Source: Pseudomonas eucalypticola
Lineage (GTDB): Bacteria; Pseudomonadota; Gammaproteobacteria; Pseudomonadales; Pseudomonadaceae
Assembly (NCBI RefSeq): GCF_013374995.1
Contig: NZ_CP056030.1
Span: 248,001-312,000 of the forward strand
DNA length: 64,000 nucleotides
Direction of reading: 5' to 3'
Positions 37,870 through 46,376 of this stretch are shown in pieces. The translations under genes were made by a program, and so were the position numbers. Under the pieces are notes generated by a model. The model was given only the letters and a program-made list of their open reading frames with translations. It had not been told where the DNA came from and ran no database searches. Position 1 is the stretch's first letter. Each line of letters begins with the position of its first letter.

Positions 37870-38859
37870 ATGTCGGCTAACAAGAAGCCAGTAAATACCC
37901 CGTTGCACTTGCTCCAACAGCTTTCGAGCAGCCTGCTCGAACATTTGGAAGGCGCCTGCTCCCAGGCGCTGGCTGATGCTGAGAAACTGCTCGCCAAGTT
38001 GGAAAAGCAACGTGGCAAGGCCCAGGAAAAACTCCACAAGTCACGTAGCAAACTTCAGGACGCCGCCAGTGCTGGCAAAGCCAAGGCACAGGCCAAGGCA
38101 AAAGCCGCGGGTGAAGAACTTGAAGAACTGCTCGACGCCCTTAAAGAGCGTCAGGCTGAAACGCGCCAATACATCGTGCAATTGAAGCGTGATGCCCAGG
38201 AAAGTTTGAAATTGGCTCAGGGCGTGGGTCGTGTGCATGAAGCGGCCAGCAAGGCGCTGACTTCCCGTTCGGCCAAGCCTGCCGCCGCGCCTGCGACGAA
38301 GAAGGCGCCCGCTCGCGCCGCCAGCAAGGCTTCGGCGGCCAAGCCCGCGGTAGCAGCGAAACCCGCAGCCAGAACAACCACCGCCAAACCTGCGGCCAAG
38401 CCAGTAGCGGCCAAACCTGCCACCAAGGCAGCCGCCGCCAAACCCGCCAGCAAGCCAGCGGCAAAAGCCGTGGCCGCGAAACCTGCTGCCAAGCCCGCCG
38501 CCGCCAAGGCGCCCGCCAAAGCCGCCGCCAAGCCAACCCCGGCCAAAGCTGCTGCCGCCAAGCCAGCCGCCAAACCCGCTGCCGCCAAGCCCGCCAGCGC
38601 CGCCAAGCCTTCGGCTGCCAAACCCGCCGCGGCAAAACCGGCCACCGCCGCCAAGCCTGCTGCCAGCAAGCCAGCGACCAAGCCTGCCACGCGCTCGGCA
38701 ACCCGCCCCGCTGCGAAAAAAGCTGCTACGCCTGCCGCCAAGCCGCAAGCAACGCCTGCGTCGGCCAGCACAAGCGCTTCTGCGCCATCGGCCCCTGCCC
38801 CAGCTGCAACGCCGTCGAGCACGGCCAACAGCAGCGCCCCGGCGCCAAGCGCCTCTTAA
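37870..38859 (+). CDS. algP: AlgP, histone H1-like alginate regulatory protein
   Basis: 329 residues. The first 125 form a charged helical region (AGEELEELLDALKERQAETRQYIVQLK), and the rest, about 190 residues, is a low-complexity tail dominated by Lys-Pro-Ala-Ala units like AKPAAKPAAAKPA, ending in a Ser-Ala-Pro-rich patch. This is the AlgP/PhaF-like design, resembling histone H1 tails that bind DNA. P. aeruginosa AlgP activates alginate genes. Repeat number varies easily by slippage. Its stop overlaps that of the convergent gene at 38856 (TTAA). Confidence 0.92.
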   Translation: MSANKKPVNTPLHLLQQLSSSLLEHLEGACSQALADAEKLLAKLEKQRGKAQEKLHKSRSKLQDAASAGKAKAQAKAKAAGEELEELLDALKERQAETRQYIVQLKRDAQESLKLAQGVGRVHEAASKALTSRSAKPAAAPATKKAPARAASKASAAKPAVAAKPAARTTTAKPAAKPVAAKPATKAAAAKPASKPAAKAVAAKPAAKPAAAKAPAKAAAKPTPAKAAAAKPAAKPAAAKPASAAKPSAAKPAAAKPATAAKPAASKPATKPATRSATRPAAKKAATPAAKPQATPASASTSASAPSAPAPAATPSSTANSSAPAPSAS

Positions 38860-39323
38860 TCGGCGAGACTCGCGGCGTGCAGCCTCTGCAGCGCGCCGCG
38901 TTGTTTTTCCCGGGCGGCGGGCGGCGCTATGCCGTCCAGCCAGGCGCCCATGTCATCGGCACCCTCGGCCTGCCAGTCCTGGGCCAGCACTTCTATACGC
39001 TGCAACAGTTGCCTTTCAGCCTCCAATTCCAGCGCCTTGACCTGATCGCGTAGCGCGTCCAGTTCCGGGTCGTGGGCGGCGGCCTCGCGCCAGCTCTGGC
39101 GCAGGTGGCGCAGGGGCCGGATGACCTCGTCATGCCAGGGCTCCCCAAGGTCACGCATGCGTGCCAGGCGATCGCCATTGCAGGCCACCCCCAATTGCCC
39201 CAGCCAGGCGGCACCCAGCAACAGGCACACGTTGGCCCCTTCGGCCTGCAATTCAAGGCAGGCTTGCTCAATGCCGAGGCGGGTGTAAAGATCCAGCGAA
39301 AAGCTCCACAGGTCAGAGTGCAT
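38856..39323 (-). CDS. TIGR02444 (DUF2390) family protein
   Basis: 155 residues, MHSDLWSFSLDLYTRLGIEQACLELQAEGANVCLLLGAAWL at the start, the family signature. Mostly helical with no membrane segment. Function unknown; a member of every sequenced Pseudomonas as neighbour to algP. Its stop shares two bases with the algP stop, and it is divergent from the ABC-F gene with 50 bases between. Confidence 0.82.
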   Translation of the reverse strand: MHSDLWSFSLDLYTRLGIEQACLELQAEGANVCLLLGAAWLGQLGVACNGDRLARMRDLGEPWHDEVIRPLRHLRQSWREAAAHDPELDALRDQVKALELEAERQLLQRIEVLAQDWQAEGADDMGAWLDGIAPPAAREKQRGALQRLHAASLAD

Positions 39324-39373
39324 AGTCCTTCTCGCGCCAGTTGTCGTCGAAGCTGGTAGACTCCGCCGCCATT

Positions 39374-41284
39374 ATGATTCGACTTCAAAGCCTTACTTTA
39401 CAGCGTGGCCCGCAGCGTCTGCTAGAAGACGCCGAGCTAACCCTGCACGCCGGTCAGAAAGCCGGCCTGATCGGTGCCAACGGCGCCGGCAAATCCACCC
39501 TGTTCGCCTTGCTGCGCGGCGAGCTCGTGCCTGATTCCGGTGACTGCCAGCTACCGGCTGATTGGCGTATAGCTCACATGCGTCAGGAAGTCGATACACT
39601 CGAGAGAATAGCCGTAGACTACGTTCTCGACGGGGATTTGCGCTTGCGCGAGGTTCAGCAGCAGCTGGCCGCCGCGGAAGCGGCCCATGACGGCGCCGCG
39701 CTTGCCCGACTGCACGCTGAACTCGACAGTGCCGACGGTTATACCGCCGATGCTCGCGCGCGCAAGTTGCTGGCCGGGTTGGGCTTCACCAACGAGCAGA
39801 TGGACCGCGCGGTAGGCAGTTTCTCCGGTGGCTGGCGGATGCGCCTGAACCTGGCGCAGGCGCTGATGTGCCCGTCTGATCTGTTGCTGCTCGACGAGCC
39901 CACCAACCACTTGGACCTGGATGCCATCCTCTGGCTGGAAGAGTGGCTCAAGAGTTACCCCGGTACCTTGATGCTGATCTCCCACGACCGTGATTTCCTC
40001 GACGCCGTGGTGGACCATGTGGCTCATGTCGAGCAATGCAAGCTGACCCTCTACCGTGGTGGCTACACCGCTTTCGAGCGTGCCCGCGCCGAGCGGCTGG
40101 CCCAGCAGCAGCAAGCCTACGAGAAGCAGCAGGCCCAGCGCGCGCACATGGAAAAGTACATTGCGCGTTTCAAGGCCCAGGCCACCAAGGCCCGCCAGGC
40201 ACAGAGCCGGATCAAGGCCCTGGAGCGCATGGAAGAGCTATCGGCCGCCCACGTCGATTCGCCGTTCGATTTCGTGTTCCGCGAGTCCCACAAGATCTCC
40301 AGCCCGCTGCTGGACCTGTCCGAAGGCCGTCTGGGTTACGGCGACAAGGTGGTGCTGGAGAAGGTCAAGCTGCAACTGACCCCAGGCGCGCGTATCGGCC
40401 TGCTGGGCCCCAACGGTGCAGGCAAGTCGACCCTGATCAAGAACCTGGCCGGCGAGCTGTCGCCCATCGGTGGGCGCCTGGTGCGCGGCGAAAACCTCAC
40501 TGTGGGGTATTTCGCCCAGCACCAGCTGGACTCGCTGGACAGCAAGGCCAGCCCGTTGCTGCACCTGCAACGCCTGGCACCTACCGAGCGCGAACAGACC
40601 CTGCGTGACTTCCTGGGCGGTTTCGACTTCCGTGGCGGGCGTATCGACGAGCCAGTGCTGAATTTCTCCGGCGGTGAAAAAGCTCGCCTGGCGCTGGCGC
40701 TGATCGCCTGGGAACGCCCGAACCTGCTGTTGCTCGACGAACCGACCAACCACCTGGACCTGGAAATGCGCCTGGCGCTGACCATGGCCCTGCAGGAATT
40801 CAGTGGCGCGGTGCTGGTGGTTTCCCACGACCGGCACCTGCTCAAGAGCACCACCGACGACTTCCTGCTGGTCGCGGATGGCAAGGTCGAAGCCTTTGAC
40901 GGTGACCTGGACGACTACACCCGTTGGCTGGCGGACTACCGTCAACGCAACGCGCCGGTCAGCAACACCCCGGTCAACGCCGACAAGACCGACAAGAAAG
41001 CCCAGCGCCAGGCCGCCGCTGCCCTGCGCCAGCAACTGGCGCCGCACAAGCGCGAAGCCGACAAGCTGGAAACCGAGCTGGGCAAGGTGCATGAACAGTT
41101 GGCCAAGGTCGAGGCGGCATTGGGTGATAGCGGCATTTACGAGGCCGGTCGCAAGGACGAGCTGCGCGATCAGCTGGCCCAGCAGGCGAAGCTGAAAGTG
41201 CGTGAAGCCGAGCTTGAAGAAGCCTGGATGACGGCGCTCGAAACCCTGGAAACCATGCAGGCGGAGCTCGAAGCGCTGTCCTGA
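39374..41284 (+). CDS. yheS: ABC-F family ATPase, YheS-like
   Basis: 636 residues with two ATP-binding cassettes and no membrane segments. Walker A motifs are GANGAGKST and GPNGAGKST, signatures FSGGWRMRL and FSGGEKARL, Walker B with LLLLDEPTNHLDL twice, and the C-terminal coiled coil (QLAPHKREADKLETELGKVHEQLAKVEAAL). This is the ribosome-associated ABC-F (translation factor) class, and length and start MIRLQSLTLQRG match E. coli YheS (637 residues). It might relieve specific stalled peptides or affect drug tolerance; neither is proven here. Confidence 0.92.
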   Translation: MIRLQSLTLQRGPQRLLEDAELTLHAGQKAGLIGANGAGKSTLFALLRGELVPDSGDCQLPADWRIAHMRQEVDTLERIAVDYVLDGDLRLREVQQQLAAAEAAHDGAALARLHAELDSADGYTADARARKLLAGLGFTNEQMDRAVGSFSGGWRMRLNLAQALMCPSDLLLLDEPTNHLDLDAILWLEEWLKSYPGTLMLISHDRDFLDAVVDHVAHVEQCKLTLYRGGYTAFERARAERLAQQQQAYEKQQAQRAHMEKYIARFKAQATKARQAQSRIKALERMEELSAAHVDSPFDFVFRESHKISSPLLDLSEGRLGYGDKVVLEKVKLQLTPGARIGLLGPNGAGKSTLIKNLAGELSPIGGRLVRGENLTVGYFAQHQLDSLDSKASPLLHLQRLAPTEREQTLRDFLGGFDFRGGRIDEPVLNFSGGEKARLALALIAWERPNLLLLDEPTNHLDLEMRLALTMALQEFSGAVLVVSHDRHLLKSTTDDFLLVADGKVEAFDGDLDDYTRWLADYRQRNAPVSNTPVNADKTDKKAQRQAAAALRQQLAPHKREADKLETELGKVHEQLAKVEAALGDSGIYEAGRKDELRDQLAQQAKLKVREAELEEAWMTALETLETMQAELEALS

Positions 41285-41365
41285 CCTTGTGGAACCGGGC
41301 CAAGCTCGGGAAAGGAGCACCGCGGTGTAAACTGCATCGGCTGCTTCCCGAGCTTTGTCCTGCCC
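41285..41365. repeat. Dispersed intergenic repeat, copy 2, arranged as a facing pair
   Basis: 41285-41325 is the reverse complement of the 14235 repeat (CTTGTGGAACCGGGCCAAGC ... CACCGCGG). At 41341-41365 a second, shorter copy faces it, giving perfect 11-base arms AAGCTCGGGAA (41302-41312) and TTCCCGAGCTT (41345-41355). Paired inverted copies are the usual arrangement of REP/BIME elements. Confidence 0.55.
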
Positions 41366-41445
41366 CGCAGGCATATATTTCCGTAGCCATTTGCTTCGGC
41401 AGGCAGTAGGTTTACCGACCTACCGATTTTGTTACGAGGTGCGTC

Positions 41446-42078
41446 ATGGCGCTGCAAACCTGGCTGGCATTCCTTGCCGCTTGCTGGATCATCAGTCTCT
41501 CACCGGGTGCTGGCGCCATCGCGTCCATGTCCTGCGGCCTGCAGTATGGTTTCGCGCGGGGCTACTGGAACGCCTTGGGCCTGCAGCTGGGCTTGATTCT
41601 GCAGATCGCTGTCATTGCCGCCGGCCTCGGCGCGGTACTCGCGACCTCCGCCACCGCCTTTACCTTGATCAAATGGTTCGGCGTGTTCTACCTCGTCTAT
41701 CTGGCGATCAAGCAGTGGCGCGCCTTGCCGATGGACATGGCTACCGACTCGTCAGTACGGCCTATCGGCAAGCCCCTGAGCCTGGTGTTTCGAGGCTTTC
41801 TGGTCAACGTCAGCAACCCCAAGGCACTGGTGTTCATGCTGGCTGTGCTTCCACAGTTCATCGACCCGCACGCACCGCTGACGGTGCAGTACGTCACCAT
41901 CGCGGCAACCATGGTCGCGGTCGATCTGCTGGTCATGGCGGGGTACACCGGTCTGGCGGCCAAGGTGCTGCGCCTGCTGCGCACGCCGAAGCAACAACAG
42001 CGCGTGAACCGCACCTTCGCCGGTCTGTTCATTGCCGCAGCCACGCTGTTGGCGACGTTGCGGCGCGCGCCGGTCTAA
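41446..42078 (+). CDS. LysE/RhtB-family amino-acid exporter
   Basis: 210 residues, six predicted membrane helices. The start MALQTWLAFLAACWIISLSPGAGAIASMSCGLQYGFARG is the RhtB motif with the conserved SPGPG-like turn (SPGAGAIA), and the PLSLVFRGFLVNVSNPKALVFMLAVLPQF segment is the second conserved half. RhtB exports homoserine and homoserine lactone; related proteins take other amino acids, so the substrate is open. It precedes the isochorismatase gene by 120 bases. Confidence 0.88.
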   Translation: MALQTWLAFLAACWIISLSPGAGAIASMSCGLQYGFARGYWNALGLQLGLILQIAVIAAGLGAVLATSATAFTLIKWFGVFYLVYLAIKQWRALPMDMATDSSVRPIGKPLSLVFRGFLVNVSNPKALVFMLAVLPQFIDPHAPLTVQYVTIAATMVAVDLLVMAGYTGLAAKVLRLLRTPKQQQRVNRTFAGLFIAAATLLATLRRAPV

Positions 42079-42198
42079 ACGCTACGGTGCAATGGTTGCA
42101 CAGATGTTGTGCGCCAGGCCCTGTGTTCCCGGGTGATGTGTGTTCATAAACTTTGCGCTGACCTGTGCAAAGTGCACATTACCCCGGAGTGTGAGCCC

Positions 42199-42906
42199 AT
42201 GTTTTCCCCTTCTGCCAGCCTGTACAAAGGTTTCTTCGGCCTGATCACCAGCATCAGCCTTGCCTTCGCCGCCCAGACCGCCGTTGCCCACGACAACGGC
42301 CAGCCCACCATTCGTGCCATGTCTGGCGCAACGCCAGTGGCCAGCCTCGACTCCAAGCGCACGGCGCTACTGGTCATTGATTTCCAGAACGAATACTTCA
42401 CTGGCCGCATGCCGATTCCCGATGGGGCCAAGGCGCTGGCCAACACGCGCAAGCTCATCGACTTCGCCGACCAGGCGAAGATTCCGGTGTACCACGTGCA
42501 GCATGTGACCCCTGCGGGGTCGGCCGTGTTTGCCATCGACGGCCAGACGGTAAAATTCCACCCTGATATGCAGCCGCGTCCTCAGGACAAAGTGCTGCAG
42601 AAGTCTACTGTCAGCGTTTTCGGCAGCACGGATATCGACAAGACCCTCAAGGCGGCCGGTATCGATACCTTGCTGATAGCCGGGCTCATGACCCACGCGT
42701 GCGTGGCGGGTGCGGCGCGCGATGCGGCGCCGCTGGGTTACAACGTCGTGGTAGCATCCGATGCGTCGGCCACCCGGGCCATCACTCGTTTCAATGGCGC
42801 CAAGGTGCAGGCCCCGGCATTGCACCAGGCCGCCCTGGCCGAGATCGAAGATACCTTCGGTGACGTGATGACGACTGCCGAGATCACCCGTCTGCCAATA
42901 CGTTGA
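42199..42906 (+). CDS. Secreted isochorismatase-like cysteine hydrolase
   Basis: 235 residues. An N-terminal hydrophobic helix (residues 9-25) ending AVAHD reads as a signal peptide, then an isochorismatase-fold domain (about 52-225) with triad candidates Asp61 (LLVIDFQNEY), Lys135 and Cys168 (GLMTHACVAGAARDA). The family splits amides or vinyl ethers, such as nicotinamidase or N-carbamoylsarcosine amidase. Family members are usually cytoplasmic, so export is notable. A LysR gene starts 7 bases after its stop, so they are one transcript. The start at 42199 has GGAG upstream; an earlier in-frame ATG lacks a good site. Confidence 0.85.
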   Translation: MFSPSASLYKGFFGLITSISLAFAAQTAVAHDNGQPTIRAMSGATPVASLDSKRTALLVIDFQNEYFTGRMPIPDGAKALANTRKLIDFADQAKIPVYHVQHVTPAGSAVFAIDGQTVKFHPDMQPRPQDKVLQKSTVSVFGSTDIDKTLKAAGIDTLLIAGLMTHACVAGAARDAAPLGYNVVVASDASATRAITRFNGAKVQAPALHQAALAEIEDTFGDVMTTAEITRLPIR

Positions 42907-42913
42907 GTTGCTC

Positions 42914-43819
42914 ATGAACCAGGTGTATGCCATGCGCGTGTTTTGTTCGTTGGTGGAAGCCAAGGGATTTTCCGCGGCTGCCGAGCGCATGGCCACTACC
43001 CACTCGACCATTTCACGGCAGGTACAACACCTGGAGGCCGCGCTCGGGGCGCGTCTTGTCAACCGCAATACCCGTAAGCTGAGCCTGACCGGGGCTGGCG
43101 AGCAGTACTACCAGGCCTGCCTGGACATCCTCAGGCGCATTGACGCGGCCGCGCTGGCGGTTGCCGATGAGCAGGCGCAGCCAACGGGGTTGTTGCGCGT
43201 CAGTGCGCCATTGAGCATCGGTACACTTGAAATCGGCGGTTGGCTTCCGCCATTCCAGGCCCGGTATCCGGGTATCCACATCGATTTGTGCTGCGACGAC
43301 CAGTTCATCGACCTGGTGGAGGGGCGCTTCGACGTGGCGCTGCGCATCAGTGCCCCGCTGGCGGACAGCTCGCTGGTGGCGCGGGAATTGACCCTGTCCG
43401 AGCAGATCCTGGTAGCGGCGCCGGCGTATGTGATGCGCCATGGCTTGGTGCGTGGTGTCGAGGGACTGGCGCAACACCGGCTGCTGGCCTATGCGCCAGG
43501 GGGCGCTGCGGTTGCCTGGGCGCTTGCCCGAGGCGACGGGGCGCCGTTGGCCGTCGACCCCGCAGGTGCGCTACGGGCCGACACGATCACCGCGTTATAC
43601 GGCGCTGCGTTGGCGGGGGCGGGTATAGCGATGCTGACACGCGCTACTGTGCAGGCTGATTTGCTGGCGGGGCGGTTGGTGCATGTGCTGCCGCAGTACA
43701 GTGGTGGGCAGCGTCGTTACTATGCGGTGTACCCCAACGCTCAACACCTGCCCGCCAAGGTGCGTGTGTTCGTCGAATTCATGCGTGAGTATTACGCGCA
43801 GGCCGCTCAACCCGCCTGA
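42914..43819 (+). CDS. LysR-family transcriptional regulator
   Basis: 301 residues from the ATG at 42914 (a TTG 6 bases earlier is in frame). Helix-turn-helix region FSAAAERMATTHSTISRQVQHLEAALG near residues 18-45, then the effector-binding domain (GLLRVSAPLSIGTLEIGGWLPPFQARYPGI). It belongs to the CrgA/AaeR-type group. It lies 7 bases downstream of the isochorismatase gene on the same strand, an operonic arrangement different from the common divergent one, so it probably controls that operon. Confidence 0.88.
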   Translation: MNQVYAMRVFCSLVEAKGFSAAAERMATTHSTISRQVQHLEAALGARLVNRNTRKLSLTGAGEQYYQACLDILRRIDAAALAVADEQAQPTGLLRVSAPLSIGTLEIGGWLPPFQARYPGIHIDLCCDDQFIDLVEGRFDVALRISAPLADSSLVARELTLSEQILVAAPAYVMRHGLVRGVEGLAQHRLLAYAPGGAAVAWALARGDGAPLAVDPAGALRADTITALYGAALAGAGIAMLTRATVQADLLAGRLVHVLPQYSGGQRRYYAVYPNAQHLPAKVRVFVEFMREYYAQAAQPA

Positions 43820-43844
43820 GCGGGCTGAGCGGTTGGCGGGGCTG

Positions 43845-44375
43845 TCAGTTGCCGAACAGCTTGTTCGAGCGGTTCACATCAGCCTTGCCGGTGTCTTCCA
43901 GCAAGGCCTTGGTACCCGAGCTGACGTTGCGCGTGGCATCGGCCTTGGACTGCACCACGTCGGTCTGGGCTGCGCTGCTGCGCAGTTCGGCGTCGATGTA
44001 GTCGTTGGCACGGTCGGCCTTGGCTTTCATCGCTTGCAGCTTGAGCTTGCGCTCTTCGATGTCCAAGGCGCGGTCTTCGTCTTCCTGCTGCTCGGCGCGG
44101 GTGCGCAGGCGGTTGTTTTCCTGGGCCACGGCCTTGCGTTCGGCGGCAGCCTGTTCAGCGGCACGGGCCTGGGCGGCGGCACGGGCGCGGCGGTTGGCCT
44201 CGTCGCGTGCCTGGGCCTTGGCCTGCTGCTCTTCCCACTGACGCTGGTAGGCGGCCTGCTGGGCCGCTTCTACCTGTTGTTGCTGTACTTCAATCTGATG
44301 CAACTGGTCGAATTGCCCGGCATCGGCCTGGGCCGCCAGCAGCGACAGGGTCAAGGCAATGAGTGTGCGATTCAT
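43845..44375 (-). CDS. Secreted coiled-coil protein (DUF5384-like)
   Basis: 176 residues. Signal peptide MNRTLIALTLSLLAAQADA, then an extremely long Gln/Arg/Glu/Ala-rich helix (QVEAAQQAAYQRQWEEQQAKAQARDEANRR and on, about 25-130), typical of a coiled coil. It matches the DUF5384 type of periplasmic proteins of unknown role. It lies 8 bases downstream of the lipoprotein gene, so the two are one transcript and perhaps one envelope complex. Confidence 0.78.
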   Translation of the reverse strand: MNRTLIALTLSLLAAQADAGQFDQLHQIEVQQQQVEAAQQAAYQRQWEEQQAKAQARDEANRRARAAAQARAAEQAAAERKAVAQENNRLRTRAEQQEDEDRALDIEERKLKLQAMKAKADRANDYIDAELRSSAAQTDVVQSKADATRNVSSGTKALLEDTGKADVNRSNKLFGN

Positions 44376-44383
44376 GGTCGACT

Positions 44384-44890
44384 TCAGCCTTTTACAGGTA
44401 CTGGGCAGGTAGCGTTGGGCTGGATGCGGGTTTCGTTGTTGAGCATCATCACCATCAGGGAAATGCTGCCGGTGGCGAACTGGCAAGGTTTGCCAACCTG
44501 GGCTGAGGTGTAGATCTTGCCGTTTTCCGAGTAACCGATCAGCACGCCCGGTACCAGGCTGGTTTCGCTGACCATGGAGCCTGCCAGCGCGCCGGCCGCG
44601 CCGCCGCCTACCGCGCCGACCAGTGCGGTGTCACGGTTGTGGCCGGCACCCAGCGCACCACCACCCACGGCGCCCAGCAGGCCGCCGACCACTTGAGCGG
44701 TCTGGCGGTTGGCGGCATTGCTGACTTTGATCTTGGTTGGCGACACGGTCAGGATCTGAACGGTTTTGGCGGGGGTCTTGGTGTTGACCTGGCTGGCGTC
44801 GAACACGTCCGCCTGGTAGTCCTCGCCAGTGGCCTGGCAGCCGGCGAGCAGCGCGGCGAGGGACAGCACAGCCATGGTTTGCTTGAACAT
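44384..44890 (-). CDS. Glycine-zipper lipoprotein
   Basis: 168 residues. Lipobox with Cys18 (LAALLAGCQATG), then a Gly-rich segment VVGGLLGAVGGGALGAGHNRDTALVGAVGGGAAGALAGSMV (about 75-115) that fits a two-helix glycine zipper as in SlyB/17-kDa surface antigens, and a C-terminal domain with a pair of cysteines (KPCQF and NATCP). The start at 44890 is preferred to an ATG 8 codons earlier. An AT-rich palindrome is upstream. It could sit in the outer membrane; function is unknown. Confidence 0.82.
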   Translation of the reverse strand: MFKQTMAVLSLAALLAGCQATGEDYQADVFDASQVNTKTPAKTVQILTVSPTKIKVSNAANRQTAQVVGGLLGAVGGGALGAGHNRDTALVGAVGGGAAGALAGSMVSETSLVPGVLIGYSENGKIYTSAQVGKPCQFATGSISLMVMMLNNETRIQPNATCPVPVKG

Positions 44891-44978
44891 GAACAAAACT
44901 TCCTTTGCATCCATTGAGGTTGTTTACGGCTTCCTTGCGCCCATCGGTTTTGCCACGCAATGAAATCGAATGGTTCAA

Positions 44979-44999
44979 CAATTTGAAAATATCAAATTG
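44979..44999. promoter_or_regulatory. Perfect AT-rich palindrome in the lipoprotein/UPF0178 intergenic region
   Basis: Arms CAATTTGA (44979-44986) and TCAAATTG (44992-44999) with a 5-base spacer. It lies 89 bases before the lipoprotein start, in the most AT-rich stretch of the window, and looks like the operator of a dimeric regulator. A TTGACA at 44997-45002 overlaps it, so it could control the other direction too. Confidence 0.5.
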
Positions 45000-45142
45000 A
45001 CATCAGTAAATTGTAACCAAGCGTGAGTTTTTAGTGAACCATTTAATTGTTCCGCTGTCTCCGGTGCGCTCGCTTTCGGCTCGCCGTGCCGAGGGCTTCG
45101 CGTAAACTGGCGGCCGTCTCTAAAATTGCAGTGAGTGACCCC

Positions 45143-45601
45143 ATGCGTGTCTGGATTGATGCTGACGCCTGCCCGAAGGCCGCCAAAGACCAAGTCATCA
45201 AATTCGCCTTGAAGCGCCAGTTCGAAGTACTGATGGTGGCCGGCGTTCCGCTGATCAAGCCTGCGTTCGCCTGCGTGAAGCTGGTGGTAGTGCCGGCCGG
45301 GCCCGATGCCGCCGACGATTACCTGGTAGAACACGCGGTGCCGGGTGAGCTGGTGATCTGCAGCGACGTGCCGTTGGCCGACCGGCTGGTGAAGAAAGGC
45401 GTGGCTTGCCTGGACCCGCGGGGCAAAGAGTTTGATGAACGGAACATGGGCGAGCGGCTGGCGGTGCGCAACCTGTTTACCGACCTGCGGGAGCAGGGGC
45501 AGGTGGGTGGCGGCCAGGCTGGCTATGGCGACAAGGACAAGCAGGCCTTCGCCAACAGCCTGGACCGTATTCTCACGCGCTTGGCGCGAAGCTCAAGCTG
45601 A
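45143..45601 (+). CDS. UPF0178 (DUF188/YaiI) family protein
   Basis: 152 residues beginning MRVWIDADACPKAAKDQVIKFA with Asp6 and Asp8, a NYN/PIN-like nuclease fold start; HAVPGELVICSDVPLADRLVKKGVACLDPRG is the second family block. A nuclease-type activity is suspected, none is proven. It converges on elbB with 33 bases between. Confidence 0.85.
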   Translation: MRVWIDADACPKAAKDQVIKFALKRQFEVLMVAGVPLIKPAFACVKLVVVPAGPDAADDYLVEHAVPGELVICSDVPLADRLVKKGVACLDPRGKEFDERNMGERLAVRNLFTDLREQGQVGGGQAGYGDKDKQAFANSLDRILTRLARSSS

Positions 45602-45634
45602 CCACCGCACTAGCCCCTGGGGCGGCACGCGACG

Positions 45635-46294
45635 CTATGGAGTCGCGAGTTCCAGCACCCGGTCCACTAATTTGTTGATGCCCTCGGCCGCTTCGCCGAT
45701 GGACTTGGCGCTCATGTAGGCCGGTGTGCTCACCAGCTTGCGGGCAGTGTCTTCGACGATGTCGTTCACTGGGCACGGCTCATGGGTACCGCCCATTTTG
45801 TCGATGGCCTTGGCTGTTTCCTCGTCGGTGCCAATGGTGCAGGTCACGCCGGGGCCGTAGATCTTGGCGGCCAGGGCAGGGGAGATACAGATCAACCCCA
45901 CCGGCTTGCCAGCTTCGGCGAAGGCTTCGGCCAGTGCCAGCAACTGCGGGTTCACCGTACAGGCCGCGCCTTGGGTGGCGAAGTTGGAAAGGTTTTTGGC
46001 AGCGCCAAAGCCGCCGGGCACCACCAGCGCATCGAAGTGGTCGACGTCCGCGTCCGCCAGGTCCTTGACCTCGCCTCGGGCGATGCGGGCCGATTCGACC
46101 AGCACGTTGCGGGTCTCGGGCATTTCTTCGCCGGTGAGGTGGTTGATCACGTGCATCTGGTCGATGTTCGGTGCAAAGCATTGCACCTGGGCGCCGCGCT
46201 GGTTGAGGCGCAGCAGGGTCAGCACGCTTTCGTGAATCTCTGCGCCGTCGTATACCCCGCAGCCGGACAGGATCACTGCAACTTTCTTGGTCAT
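45635..46294 (-). CDS. elbB: Isoprenoid biosynthesis glyoxalase ElbB
   Basis: 219 residues of the DJ-1/PfpI superfamily. MTKKVAVILSGCGVYDGAEIHESVLTLLRL is the ElbB start; VVPGGFGAAKNLSNFA and GLICISPALAAKI with the nucleophile-elbow cysteine follow. ElbB has weak glyoxalase III activity and was linked to isoprenoid production in E. coli; the physiological substrate is unknown. Usually monocistronic; it is preceded here by 82 bases to the DedA gene. Confidence 0.88.
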   Translation of the reverse strand: MTKKVAVILSGCGVYDGAEIHESVLTLLRLNQRGAQVQCFAPNIDQMHVINHLTGEEMPETRNVLVESARIARGEVKDLADADVDHFDALVVPGGFGAAKNLSNFATQGAACTVNPQLLALAEAFAEAGKPVGLICISPALAAKIYGPGVTCTIGTDEETAKAIDKMGGTHEPCPVNDIVEDTARKLVSTPAYMSAKSIGEAAEGINKLVDRVLELATP

Positions 46295-46376
46295 GCTCGA
46301 TTCTCCCTGGGCTGTGTCTGTATAGCTGAGCTTATCAGTACATGGATCACCCGGGAGGCGTCGGGTTCAGCGCGTG

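Noticed and set aside
38270..38700. Tandem DNA repeats suggestive of a CRISPR array or a minisatellite
   Set aside because: The repeats are in-frame Lys-Pro-Ala codons of algP with no spacer structure.
44983..44995. Possible Anr/FNR box
   Set aside because: The half-sites TTGA and TCAA are five bases apart rather than the six of TTGAT-N4-ATCAA, so it is not a proper Anr box.
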